Below are positions 1-6,668 of a DNA stretch of 10,490 bases, in pieces; positions within the stretch are counted from its first letter, which is position 1, and every line of letters starts with the position of its first letter. Below the pieces are notes generated by a model, which saw only the letters and a program-made list of their open reading frames with translations, was not told the DNA's origin and ran no database searches. Both the position numbers and the translations under genes were made by a program. The stretch comes from Ectopseudomonas composti. Its GTDB lineage: Bacteria > Pseudomonadota > Gammaproteobacteria > Pseudomonadales > Pseudomonadaceae. The stretch is from the NCBI GenBank assembly GCA_946886245.1, contig CAMPIF010000111.1:1-10490 (forward strand), in the 5' to 3' direction.

Positions 1-433
1 GGATCACCCCGCGATCCTGCAGATCATGCGGAATGCGCGGCGCAGGCGTGTCATGGCGAAAATACAGGTTGAGGGTGATCTCCCCCAGCAGGTGCTTGCC
101 TTCGAGGGTGTGCTCGACCAGCTCCGGCTTGCCTGAGGCACCGGCCCAGATATGTATGCTGCCGTCGAGCAGGCCGCTGTAGAGGCGGGCACCGGGGTAG
201 GCGCGAAAGTCTGCCTGGTATCCCGCTTCGTCGAGCAGGCGTGCGGTCAGCTCCAGGCCTGAACCACTGGGCTGGCCTTGTGCGTCGGTATAGGAAAAGG
301 GTGGAAACTCGTAGTAACCCACGTGAACGCGTTGCCTGGCCTCGGCAGCATGAGCGGCGTGCAGCCAGAGCAGGACGATGAATATCAGGCAGAAGCGTCT
401 TGGCATCCGGGTATTGCGGCTCTTGGCCGTCAT
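1..433 (-). CDS. Periplasmic solute-binding-like protein (SBP_bac_3 type), 3' end beyond window
   Basis: About 144 N-terminal codons are visible; the C-terminus lies outside the window. The protein opens with a basic stretch and a hydrophobic core (FCLIFIVLLWLHAAHA), a typical Sec signal peptide with likely cleavage after AHA. The mature part starts RVHVGYYEFPPFSYTDAQG, the classic first strand and ligand-proximal loop of family 3 solute-binding proteins, followed by GLELTARLLDEAGY, the usual first helix. This predicts a periplasmic binding fold for an amino-acid-like or other small ligand; no permease or ATPase is visible beside it, so it may act alone rather than in an ABC importer. The ATG at 433 is preferred because it keeps the basic n-region; an ATG at 406 (MPRRF) is an alternative and neither has a strong ribosome site. 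It lies 67 bp downstream of the EEP gene on the same strand, so co-transcription is possible. It resembles in type the protein encoded at 2800-3543. Confidence 0.85.
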   Translation of the reverse strand, partial: MTAKSRNTRMPRRFCLIFIVLLWLHAAHAAEARQRVHVGYYEFPPFSYTDAQGQPSGSGLELTARLLDEAGYQADFRAYPGARLYSGLLDGSIHIWAGASGKPELVEHTLEGKHLLGEITLNLYFRHDTPAPRIPHDLQDRGVI

Positions 434-463
434 TTGTTGTTATCGGGAGGTGCGCAACGAGCA

Positions 464-489
464 TGGACAAGTCGCGGTGGACTTGTCCA
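464..489. repeat. Perfect 10-bp inverted repeat in the gap between the EEP and binding-protein genes
   Basis: TGGACAAGTC (464-473) and GACTTGTCCA (480-489) are perfectly complementary with a 6-nt loop. It fills much of the 67-bp gap between two minus-strand genes. No T-run follows it on the minus strand, so it is not a standard intrinsic terminator for the EEP gene. It could be an mRNA processing or stability hairpin between two co-transcribed genes, or an operator; the sequence does not decide. Confidence 0.6.
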
Positions 490-500
490 GTTCTGCACGT

Positions 501-1592
501 TTATTCCTGACTTGGCAGGAAAAAGCGACCGATCACCGGCAAATGGTCGGAAATGGTCAGGGTATCGCGCTGGCGAACCTGGCTGGCGAAGGGCGTCAGG
601 CGCGGGCTGTAGAACAGGTAGTCGAGGGTGCGATCCGGGCCGCTGGCGGCGGGATCATTGGGGTAATGGGTGTACCACCTGGCCTGATCCTCGCCGCTGG
701 CCTGTTGCAGGCTGGGGATCATCGGGTAGCGCCGGGCCAGGTCCTGCAGTTCGCTGTCGGCGGCGTACCAGCTACGTTGATCCTCCGGCAGATGCTGGAA
801 CTGGCCGGGCGGCAGCAGGTTGAGATCGCCACCCAGCACCCAGGTCTTGCCGGTGCCTTGCAATTGCTGGAGCAGGCCATCGGTCATTTGCACCTGGCGC
901 TGCATGGTGTCCGCGCCCTGAGCGAAGGCATCGAAATGGGTGTTGATCGCCACCAGTTCGTCGCCGCCACGAATCGGCAGGTAGCTGACCAGCAGGGCGC
1001 GCTTGAGCTGGAACTGACGGCTCAGCAGGTCGCTTTCCAGCATGGGTAGTTGCAGGCGCTCGGCGCGGGCGATCTGGAAGCGGCTGAGGGTGCCGAGCTT
1101 CATGCCGACGCTGCCGAGGATGCGCGGGTGCGGGACGAAGCCGGCCTTCCAGTAGAACGCCTGGGTGCTGCAGGGGTAAAGGTCGCTCAGACGCGCCTGC
1201 AGCAGGGCCAGCTGATCCTGGTAGTCGCTGGCCCTGGCGTTGTCGTGCAGCTCCTGCAGCAGCACGACATCCGGTTGTTCGTCGCGCAGCACGCGCACCA
1301 CTTCGTCCAGAGTGACGGCCAGGTCGGCGCTGCTCGGGCGCTCATCCGGGCCATCGCCGCCGGGCAGGTCGTACCAGAACACATGGCGTTTGCCGGCCAG
1401 GTACTGCAGGTTCCAGGTCATCACCTTGAGTGCCTGGCCAGGTTGCAGTTGAGCGACCTGGCCGCTGCATGACACGGCTGCCTCTTCACGGGGGAGCGGG
1501 CGCCAGGTCAGGCTGTAGACCAGCGCAATCAGCACCGCGAGCAATGACAACACAGTGATCAGGAGCAGACGAAGCGGGCGGGGCAGGGACAT
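501..1592 (-). CDS. Endonuclease/exonuclease/phosphatase (EEP) family protein, N-terminally membrane-anchored
   Basis: A 363-residue protein with a hydrophobic N-terminal segment (residues about 7-29), probably an uncleaved anchor or signal, followed by an EEP (DNase I-like) domain from about residue 55. The metal and catalytic motifs are present in order: TWNLQYL (Asn61), LLQEL (Glu114), NTHFD (His219, Asp221), GGDLN (Asp256, Asn258), RTLDYLFYS, and the terminal SDHLPV (Asp349, His350). This set supports an active Mg-dependent phosphodiesterase or phosphatase located outside the cytoplasmic membrane. The substrate cannot be told: the superfamily includes nucleases, sphingomyelinases and inositol phosphatases. 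The ATG at 1592 is chosen because the hydrophobic anchor follows directly; the open frame extends upstream, but that stretch lies over the divergent CDGSH gene. No clear Shine-Dalgarno is seen. It is divergent from the CDGSH gene and upstream of the binding-protein gene. Confidence 0.9.
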   Translation of the reverse strand: MSLPRPLRLLLITVLSLLAVLIALVYSLTWRPLPREEAAVSCSGQVAQLQPGQALKVMTWNLQYLAGKRHVFWYDLPGGDGPDERPSSADLAVTLDEVVRVLRDEQPDVVLLQELHDNARASDYQDQLALLQARLSDLYPCSTQAFYWKAGFVPHPRILGSVGMKLGTLSRFQIARAERLQLPMLESDLLSRQFQLKRALLVSYLPIRGGDELVAINTHFDAFAQGADTMQRQVQMTDGLLQQLQGTGKTWVLGGDLNLLPPGQFQHLPEDQRSWYAADSELQDLARRYPMIPSLQQASGEDQARWYTHYPNDPAASGPDRTLDYLFYSPRLTPFASQVRQRDTLTISDHLPVIGRFFLPSQE

Positions 1593-1682
1593 GGCGAAAC
1601 GGGCGACTATGCTGGAAGGAGGCGAGGATACCTGACTGCGGCCTGTCGGCCCAGGCATGCGCGATCCTGCCGGGAGGTTGCG
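1593..1682. promoter_or_regulatory. Divergent intergenic region, probable promoters both ways
   Basis: This 90-bp gap separates the minus-strand EEP gene from the plus-strand CDGSH operon, so it should hold both promoters. TATGCT at 1608-1613 is a possible plus-strand -10 box, and TATCCT on the minus strand (1625-1630) a possible -10 for the EEP gene; neither has a convincing -35. GGGAGG at 1672-1677, five bases before the ATG at 1683, is a strong ribosome site for the CDGSH gene. Confidence 0.35.
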
Positions 1683-1922
1683 ATGAACCAGCCGCTGATC
1701 GCCCAGCGTGGCCCCTACGCGTTGAATGTGGAAGCCGGGCGGGATTATTTCTGGTGCCGTTGCGGGCACAGCGCCAGCCAGCCATTGTGCGATGGCAGCC
1801 ACAAGGGCAGTGGACTGACGCCACAGAAGTACCATGCAGAACGCACCGAACGGGTATTTTTCTGTGGCTGCAAGCACACGGCCACACCACCCTGTTGCGA
1901 TGGCAGCCATAACAGGTTGTAG
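1683..1922 (+). CDS. Twin-CDGSH iron-sulfur protein
   Basis: A 79-residue protein made almost wholly of two CDGSH iron-sulfur motifs of the form C-x-C-x8-C-D-G-S-H. The first uses Cys25, Cys27, Cys36 and His40; the second uses Cys61, Cys63, Cys72 and His76. All eight predicted ligands are present, so two [2Fe-2S] clusters with the usual three-Cys, one-His coordination are expected. Such small cytosolic proteins are thought to act in electron transfer or redox sensing and iron-sulfur handling; the exact role is not known. The start is supported by a strong GGGAGG five bases upstream. It is the first gene of a probable operon, followed after 32 bp by the dehydrogenase gene, which might make it an electron partner, though SDR enzymes do not normally need one. 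An extra Cys71 sits next to ligand Cys72. Confidence 0.93.
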   Translation: MNQPLIAQRGPYALNVEAGRDYFWCRCGHSASQPLCDGSHKGSGLTPQKYHAERTERVFFCGCKHTATPPCCDGSHNRL

Positions 1923-1954
1923 TGTCGGCGAGGCCAGGGCAGTGGGAGCAACGC

Positions 1955-2800
1955 ATGTATCGCAAGGTATTCGCCAACAAGGTGTTCGACCGCAAGGTCG
2001 TACTCATCACGGGAGGTTGTGCCGGCATCGGTCGCGCCCTGGCGATGCGTTTGGCCCAGGCCGGTGCGCGGCTGGTGATTCTCGATCTGCAGCAGGCGTC
2101 GCTGGACAGCCTGGTGCAGCACCTGGCCGATCATCACAACGCCGAGGCTCTGGGCCTGCTCTGCGACGTCGCTGACGCCGAGGCGGTGCAGCGCGCCGTG
2201 GCGCTGGCAGTGGAGCGTTTCGGCGGCATCGATGTGCTGGTCAACAATGCCGGCATCACTCATCGCAGCACCTTCGCCGAGACCAGTCTGGAGGTCTTCC
2301 AGCGGGTCATGGCGGTCAACTATTTCGGTGCGCTGCACTGCACTCAGGCAGCGCTGCCCAGCCTGATTGCGCGGGGCGGGCAGATCATCGTGCTCAGCTC
2401 GCTATCGGGCATCGCGCCGTTGCTCTATCGCAGCGCTTACAACGCCAGCAAGCACGCGCTGCACGGCTTGTTCGAGACACTGCGCTTTGAGCTCAAGGGC
2501 TCGGGTGTGAACGTGATGCTGGTGTGCCCTGGCTTTACCGCGACCGATCTGCGCAAGAATGCCCTGGTCGGTGACGGCTCGGTGGCCGCCCAGCCACCCT
2601 TGGCGATGGGCAAGGTGGCTTCGCCGCAGGATGTCGCCGAGGCCATCTACCATGGGGCGCTCAAGCGTCGGCGTCTGCTGGTGTTGTCCAACGTCGATTG
2701 GCGCGCCCGGGTGCTGGCGCGCTTCTTCCCGAGGCTGTTCGAGCGGGTGCTGCTGCCGCGGCTTTCCGGGCTGCGGCCGCAGCGTTCGGGGCGCAATTGA
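1955..2800 (+). CDS. Short-chain dehydrogenase/reductase (SDR family)
   Basis: A 281-residue classical SDR. The Rossmann motif TGGCAGIG (residues 19-26) is followed by Asp44 at the end of the second strand, which favours NAD(H) over NADP(H). LVNNAG (95-100), the catalytic Asn122 in MAVNYFG, Ser149, and the Tyr162-x3-Lys166 pair (YNASK) complete the active-site tetrad, and VCPGF follows as expected. The basic, hydrophobic C-terminal part (RRRLLVLSNVDWRARVLARF) may associate with membrane and acts on a substrate that cannot be named; lipid or steroid-like oxidoreductases of this shape are common. The ATG at 1955 has GGGAG six bases upstream; a GTG at 1922 overlapping the CDGSH stop would add 11 residues but has weaker support. 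It sits between the CDGSH gene and the binding-protein gene, with its TGA overlapping the next ATG. Confidence 0.93.
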   Translation: MYRKVFANKVFDRKVVLITGGCAGIGRALAMRLAQAGARLVILDLQQASLDSLVQHLADHHNAEALGLLCDVADAEAVQRAVALAVERFGGIDVLVNNAGITHRSTFAETSLEVFQRVMAVNYFGALHCTQAALPSLIARGGQIIVLSSLSGIAPLLYRSAYNASKHALHGLFETLRFELKGSGVNVMLVCPGFTATDLRKNALVGDGSVAAQPPLAMGKVASPQDVAEAIYHGALKRRRLLVLSNVDWRARVLARFFPRLFERVLLPRLSGLRPQRSGRN

Positions 2801-3543
2801 TGCGCCTCTGGCTGCTCGCACTGCTGATCCTGGCGCCTCTGTGCCGTGCTGGCGAAGGCGAACCCCTGCGGGTGATGACCGACCTCTGGCCGCCCTTTCG
2901 CATGGAAGACGAGAACGGTCAGTTGCAGGGCCTGGATATCGATCTGCTGGCCGAACTGTCACGGCGCACCGGGCTGCGTTTCGACGTGGAGCGGGCGCCC
3001 TGGGCGAGAGGCCTGGCTGCGCTGGAGCAGGGCAAGGCCGACCTGATGACCGGGCTGGCCAGGACGGCGGAGCGTGAGCGTTATATCCAGTATCTGGATG
3101 CGCCTTACTACGCCTGCTCGCCGCGTTTCTACGCCAATCCGGTGCTGGCTGCGCGCCTGGACGACTACGAGAAGCTTCGCGGGCTGCGCATCGGCCATGT
3201 GCTGGAGTCGGTGTACTTCCAGCCGTTCGATGGCGATCAGGCGTTGAACAAGGTCGGTGTCAGTAACGAGAGCCAGTTGCTGCAGATGCTCGTGCGCGGT
3301 CGTATCGACGTGCTGGTGGGCACCGACTGCCAGGTCGACTACGCCTTGCTGACCCCCGAACTGGGCGGTCGCATCGTCAAGGCTGCCTACCGTCCCGAGG
3401 CGCGCACCGATCTCTACATCGGGTTTTCCCGTCAGCGCCTGGAGCGTCTGCCGCAACTTGCGGCTGCGCTGCAGACCCTGCTACGCGAGGGTTGGGTAGC
3501 GCGAGCGGCTCGGCGTTACCAGGTGGTGGTGGCGCATCAATAG
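2800..3543 (+). CDS. Periplasmic solute-binding-like protein (SBP_bac_3 type)
   Basis: A 247-residue protein with a short signal peptide (MRLWLLALLILAPLCRA, probable cleavage near Ala17) and a complete family 3 solute-binding domain. LRVMTDLWPPFRMEDENGQ is the first strand and ligand loop, GLDIDLLAELSRRTG the first helix, then the strand-and-helix pattern ALEQGKADLMTGLARTAER typical of lobe 1, and a second lobe with RGRIDVLVGTDCQVDYAL. Cleft residues such as the Arg in the TAER(E)R region suggest it can bind a small ligand. No permease or ATPase is encoded beside it, so it may be a stand-alone periplasmic sensor or binding protein. The start ATG overlaps the dehydrogenase TGA as TGATG, implying translational coupling. 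An in-frame TTG about 100 bases upstream would only add residues overlapping the dehydrogenase. The gene ends 9 bp before the converging VOC gene. Confidence 0.9.
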   Translation: MRLWLLALLILAPLCRAGEGEPLRVMTDLWPPFRMEDENGQLQGLDIDLLAELSRRTGLRFDVERAPWARGLAALEQGKADLMTGLARTAERERYIQYLDAPYYACSPRFYANPVLAARLDDYEKLRGLRIGHVLESVYFQPFDGDQALNKVGVSNESQLLQMLVRGRIDVLVGTDCQVDYALLTPELGGRIVKAAYRPEARTDLYIGFSRQRLERLPQLAAALQTLLREGWVARAARRYQVVVAHQ

Positions 3544-3552
3544 CAGGCCCTG

Positions 3553-3990
3553 TCAGCCATGATCGTGTGGCTCGACGTACAGCTCGTACATCAGCTCCAT
3601 ATCCCAGTAAGCCGCCTCGATCTTGTGGCCGTCGAGGTCCCTGACGAAACAACCGTAGTAGGGCTCGCCGTAGTCCGGGCGCGGGCCTGGCTGGCCTTCG
3701 TCCGTGCCGCCGGCTGCCAGCGCCGCCTCGTGAAAGGCATGTACCGAGGCCTTGTCCGGGGCGACGAAGCCGAAGTGGCTGCCGTTGCCGAGCGTCGCCG
3801 GCTGACCATTGATTGGCGTCTGCACCCAGAACTCCGGGTACTCGCGGCCGAAGGCCACCGCCCCGGGATGGCGCATGATTTCCCGGCAACCGAGAGTGGC
3901 CAGCACCTTGGCGTAGAAGGCGCTGGCGGCGCCGAAGTCGTTGGTGCCGATGGACACGTGGGACAGGATGCTGGGGTTCGTTTCGCTCAT
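3553..3990 (-). CDS. VOC (glyoxalase/bleomycin-resistance fold) family protein
   Basis: A 145-residue single-subunit VOC protein. The first half starts ILSHVSIGTNDFGAASAFYA, the standard opening strand and helix with His11 as a likely metal ligand. The second half contains GSHFGFVAPDKASVHAFHEA (His72) and closes with YYGCFVRDLDGHKIEAAYW, where Glu125 takes the usual third ligand position. The ligand pattern His, His, Glu suggests a metal-dependent enzyme such as a lyase, isomerase or dioxygenase relative; the substrate is unknown. The start is supported by AAGGAG six bases before the ATG. It is the last gene of a probable operon with the YciC-like and YbaK genes upstream (33 bp after the YciC-like gene) and converges on the binding-protein gene. 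Confidence 0.9.
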   Translation of the reverse strand: MSETNPSILSHVSIGTNDFGAASAFYAKVLATLGCREIMRHPGAVAFGREYPEFWVQTPINGQPATLGNGSHFGFVAPDKASVHAFHEAALAAGGTDEGQPGPRPDYGEPYYGCFVRDLDGHKIEAAYWDMELMYELYVEPHDHG

Positions 3991-4023
3991 GGCGCTCTCC
4001 TTGATCGGGCCAAAGCTGCAAGC

Positions 4024-4692
4024 CTAGTCACTGTTCTCGCTATTCGCCGCTTGCTGCGGTTCGAGCAACATGAACAGGCGGAACAGCACCACGATGGCGA
4101 ACAGTTGCAGGAAGCCGTTGCCGGTCTGATGCAACACCCACAGCAGGGTGTCGCTCGGGTTGGGTTGCGTCCACCAGTCGAGCAGCCACAACGGCACCAG
4201 CACGTTGGCCAGGCAGGCGAACACCGGCCAGAAGCGCCCTTCGGTCAGCGTGAAGCTGGCCTGCAACGCGCGTAGCGGCGGCTCCTGACGCAGTACCAGA
4301 ATCAGTTCGGAGAAGGCCAGGCGCATCATGAGCCAGATGCCTGGCACGATGAACAGCGACAGACCGAGCATGATTGCCAGGGTGCTCAATCCGGTCATCA
4401 GGGCGAAGGTCGGCCACAGCTGCAGCCCGGCCGCGAACAGCGGCGCGTTGGCGGGTGTCTGGCCGATGCTGCGCGCGTGCAGGAAGAGGATCAGCGGCGC
4501 GGCATACAGCGGGTAGAAGAGAATGCCGAGCAGCACGCCATAGGCCGGGTTGGCACCTTCGCCGAGCTGGACGGCGAGGATCGTCTGGGCGATGGCCTCG
4601 AGCAGCAACAGCGGCAGGGTCAGGCGGGCAATGGCCAGCAGGTTGTGGCTGGAGAAAAACCAGGCGTCGCGCAGGACGGACAGAGGCTTCAT
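4024..4692 (-). CDS. Multi-pass inner membrane protein, YciC (UPF0259)-like
   Basis: A 222-residue hydrophobic protein with about five to six membrane segments: residues near 18-42, 51-73, 90-115, 115-137, 155-175 and 192-212. The central LFIVPGIWLMMRLAF, the downstream acidic loop before RALQASFTLTEGRFWPVF, and the terminal LFRLFMLLE resemble the E. coli YciC-like family, whose role is unknown; I assign the family from pattern memory, not a search. The Asp and Glu-rich tail (ANSENSD) is cytoplasmic or periplasmic by unclear topology. It lies 63 bp after the YbaK gene and 33 bp before the VOC gene on the same strand. No clear ribosome site precedes the ATG at 4692. Confidence 0.75.
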   Translation of the reverse strand: MKPLSVLRDAWFFSSHNLLAIARLTLPLLLLEAIAQTILAVQLGEGANPAYGVLLGILFYPLYAAPLILFLHARSIGQTPANAPLFAAGLQLWPTFALMTGLSTLAIMLGLSLFIVPGIWLMMRLAFSELILVLRQEPPLRALQASFTLTEGRFWPVFACLANVLVPLWLLDWWTQPNPSDTLLWVLHQTGNGFLQLFAIVVLFRLFMLLEPQQAANSENSD

Positions 4693-4755
4693 CGGCAGGT
4701 TACCAAGTGTGTGGGCGTGGGCGCTGTAGCCGTTCGCCGGGGCAGTCGAATGAGT

Positions 4756-5241
4756 TCAAGGGTACTCCAGCTGCGCGTTGGGCAGTGCGGCGAGCAGACG
4801 CGGTAGTTCGTTACCAGGCACTTCCAGAGTCAGCTCGGGCGGGCCGGGTGAATACAGCAGAAAGTCGCAGGCCAGCACCGCACGGTCGATCAGCAGGGTG
4901 ATGCTGGCGTCATGTCCGAACGGACAGGCGCACATCGGCACGCAGCCGGTGTGCTCGATCAGTTCCTCGTCGCTGGCGATGCGCGGGCGACTGCCGAGCA
5001 GCGCTTTGAGCCTGGCCCAGTCGGCGCGGGCGCCTTCGAGGGTGATCAGCATGGCGTAGTGCTGTGCACCGGTGCGCAGGAACAGGCTCTTGCTCTCCAC
5101 ACCGCGCAGCCCAAAACGCTGGCGCACGGCATGGGCGGTGGGGTAATCCAGCACCGGCTCGTGTTCGACCAGTCGATGAGCGATATCCAGGCGTTGCAGC
5201 AGTTCGAGATTGCGCTGGCAAAGCAGTTGTAGAGGCGTCAT
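4756..5241 (-). CDS. YbaK/aminoacyl-tRNA-deacylase (ProX-like) domain protein
   Basis: A 161-residue protein that is essentially one YbaK domain, a fold used to hydrolyse misacylated tRNAs in trans (ProX/YbaK family). HRLVEHEPVLDYPTAHAVRQ opens the domain; GVESKSLFLR carries Lys51, the position of the conserved catalytic-site lysine; TGCVPMCACPFG (residues 98-109) is the glycine/proline loop that usually reads GxxPGAxxPFG and here holds three cysteines; DRAVLACDFLLYSPG and LEVPGNELPRLL form the final part. The substrate tRNA cannot be assigned. The ATG at 5241 starts at the normal family N-terminus; an in-frame ATG at 5310 would add a Gly/Pro-rich stretch that runs towards the divergent promoter, so it is not preferred. 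It is the first gene of a probable operon with the YciC-like and VOC genes. Confidence 0.85.
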   Translation of the reverse strand: MTPLQLLCQRNLELLQRLDIAHRLVEHEPVLDYPTAHAVRQRFGLRGVESKSLFLRTGAQHYAMLITLEGARADWARLKALLGSRPRIASDEELIEHTGCVPMCACPFGHDASITLLIDRAVLACDFLLYSPGPPELTLEVPGNELPRLLAALPNAQLEYP

Positions 5242-5304
5242 GGCGGCAAGGATAGGGTCTGCGCCGCGCCCGGGCCAGCCCCGGCCGCATCCGTGGCCCG
5301 GCTC

Positions 5305-5313
5305 TGGCATACT
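5305..5313 (+). promoter_or_regulatory. Possible extended -10 promoter for the NYN gene
   Basis: TGGCATACT reads as an extended -10 element (TG, one base, then CATACT, which keeps four of six consensus bases). No convincing -35 is seen 17 bp upstream. It would start a transcript about 20 bases before the GTG at 5343, with a GAGGA ribosome site at 5332-5336 lying in the leader. The 101-bp gap also must serve the divergent YbaK operon. Confidence 0.4.
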
Positions 5314-5342
5314 GGCGCCTTCGTTGCCCCCGAGGACTCCCG

Positions 5343-5822
5343 GTGAAGAAGATCGCCGTATTCGCCGATGTGCAGAACCTCTACTACACGGTGCGCCAGG
5401 TCTATGGCTGCCACTTCGACTACAGCGTGCTGTGGGCCGAGGTCAGTCGCCGTGGTGTGATCGTCGAAGCGTACGCCTACGCCATCGACCGTGGCGACGC
5501 CAAGCAGCAGCAGTTCCAGCAGATCCTGCGCAAGCTGGGCTTCACCGTGAAGCTCAAACCCTACATCCAGCGCAGCGACGGCTCGGCCAAGGGCGACTGG
5601 GACGTCGGCATCACCATCGACGTGCTCGATGCCGTCGAGCGCGTCGACGAGATCGTTCTGGCCTCCGGCGATGGCGACTTCGACTTGCTGCTCGAGCGGG
5701 TGCGCAGCCGTGGCGTCGAGGCCATCGCCTATGGCGCGCCGGGGCTGACGGCGCAGTCGCTGATCCGCGCCGCCAGTTTGTACGTGCCCATCGAGGGTGA
5801 ACTGCTGCTGCGCAATCATTGA
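5343..5822 (+). CDS. NYN-domain (PIN-like, LabA/DUF88) protein, probable RNase
   Basis: A 159-residue protein that is a single NYN domain, the PIN-like fold of metal-dependent ribonucleases. AVFADVQNLYY gives Asp9 and Asn12; KGDWDVGITIDV gives Asp87 and Asp93; LASGDGDFDLLLERV gives Asp110 and Asp112. These acidic residues match the expected metal-binding set, so the protein should be catalytically competent. Targets are unknown. The start is GTG, with GAGGA six bases upstream. It opens a plus-strand run with the DEDDh exonuclease gene 152 bp downstream and the RNA helicase beyond, a context that fits nucleic-acid turnover. It is divergent from the YbaK gene. Confidence 0.9.
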   Translation: MKKIAVFADVQNLYYTVRQVYGCHFDYSVLWAEVSRRGVIVEAYAYAIDRGDAKQQQFQQILRKLGFTVKLKPYIQRSDGSAKGDWDVGITIDVLDAVERVDEIVLASGDGDFDLLLERVRSRGVEAIAYGAPGLTAQSLIRAASLYVPIEGELLLRNH

Positions 5823-5974
5823 GAGCCTGTGAACAAGTCGACTGCGCTCGGCATCTCGCGCTTCGGCTCTGCTCGCAATGCTCATGCATTTCAATACACT
5901 CCGCCTGCTGTGCGCAGGCCCAGCGCGACCTGCCTGCGTTCGCGACGACTTCTTCAAAAGCTCCGAGGTTTTAG
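5823..5974 (+). other. Untranslated 152-bp gap between NYN and exonuclease genes
   Basis: No convincing gene is visible. A short ATG/GTG-started reading frame passes through in another frame into the exonuclease gene, but its composition (Arg, Ser, Pro-rich) and lack of a ribosome site argue against coding. The stretch contains a weak stem (CGCAGG near 5914, CCTGCG near 5934) and GAGG at 5965-5968, the ribosome site of the next gene. It may be an old dispersed intergenic repeat; that needs a genome-wide comparison. Confidence 0.4.
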
Positions 5975-6577
5975 TTGGAATCCATCGCCGTCATCGACTT
6001 CGAAACCACCGGCGTGTCGCCGAGCCAGGCGCGTGCCACCGAGATCGGCGTGGCGATCATCGAGGATGGGCGCATCGTCGATCGCTACCAGAGCCTGATG
6101 AACAGCGGCGCCTGGGTGCCGCCGTTCATCGAGCAACTCACCGGCATCAGCAACGCCATGCTGCGCAAGGCGCCGCCCTCGGATCAGGTGATGAACGAGG
6201 TGGCCGACTTCATCGGCGAGCGGCCGCTGCTGGCGCACAATGCCTCTTTCGACCAGAAGTTCTGGGACGCCGAACTGGCGCGGGTGCGCCGTCGTCGTGC
6301 GCAGCCCTTCGCCTGCTCGCTGCTGCTGTCGCGACGTCTGCTGCCCGAGGCGCCGAGCCACAAACTGGGCAATCTCAACGCCTGGGCCGGCCTGCCGGAT
6401 ACCGGCCGCGCTCACCGCGCCCTGGCCGATGCCGAGATGGCGGCGAACCTGACGTTGCACCTGTTCGGCCTGCTGCGCGAGCGCCATGGTCGGCACCAGG
6501 CCGATCATGCGTTTCTCTGCCAGTTGCAGAACCTCTCCGCCGCCAAGGTGCGAGCATTGCTGGCCGCGGCCTGCTGA
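5975..6577 (+). CDS. DEDDh-type 3'-5' exonuclease (DnaQ-like)
   Basis: A 200-residue exonuclease of the DnaQ/PolC epsilon fold. Motif I is IAVIDFETTG (Asp8, Glu10); motif II is LLAHNASFDQKFW (Asp93); motif III is AHRALADAEMA (His147, Asp152). All four acidic residues and the DEDDh histidine are present, so an active Mg-dependent 3'-5' exonuclease is expected. It acts on DNA or RNA ends; this single-domain form is not obviously a polymerase proofreading subunit. The start is TTG at 5975, preceded by GAGG six bases upstream and by an in-frame TAG immediately before it, so no start further upstream is possible. It is followed by a REP cluster before the helicase gene. Confidence 0.92.
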   Translation: MESIAVIDFETTGVSPSQARATEIGVAIIEDGRIVDRYQSLMNSGAWVPPFIEQLTGISNAMLRKAPPSDQVMNEVADFIGERPLLAHNASFDQKFWDAELARVRRRRAQPFACSLLLSRRLLPEAPSHKLGNLNAWAGLPDTGRAHRALADAEMAANLTLHLFGLLRERHGRHQADHAFLCQLQNLSAAKVRALLAAAC

Positions 6578-6591
6578 GCTTGCCTCGTACC

Positions 6592-6643
6592 TGTGGGAGC
6601 GGCTTCAGCCGCGAGCTTTTATCGCGGCTAAAGCCGCTCCTAC
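6592..6643. repeat. REP pair (BIME-like) of the GGAGCGGCTTCAGCCGCGA type
   Basis: Two head-to-head copies: a plus-strand unit TGTGGGAGCGGCTTCAGCCG (from 6592) and, after AGCTTTTA, an inverted unit ending GCCGCTCCTAC at 6643. Each unit contains its own hairpin (GCGGCT, two-base loop, AGCCGC). This is a well-known kind of dispersed Pseudomonas REP palindrome; such pairs usually mark gene 3' ends and can fold in mRNA. It sits between the exonuclease and helicase genes. Confidence 0.9.
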
Positions 6644-6668
6644 GGTTCTGTGGTTTGCCGTCAGAATT

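Noticed and set aside
51..470. Arg/Pro-rich minus-strand reading frame over the left end
   Set aside because: It is in a different frame from the solute-binding-protein gene and has the composition of a GC-rich shadow frame.
501..1910. Longer EEP reading frame starting at 1910
   Set aside because: The extra 106 residues are the opposite strand of the CDGSH gene, and the membrane anchor begins at the ATG at 1592.
5829..6098. Small plus-strand reading frame between NYN and exonuclease genes
   Set aside because: No ribosome site, low-complexity Ser/Arg/Pro content, and it runs out of frame into the exonuclease.
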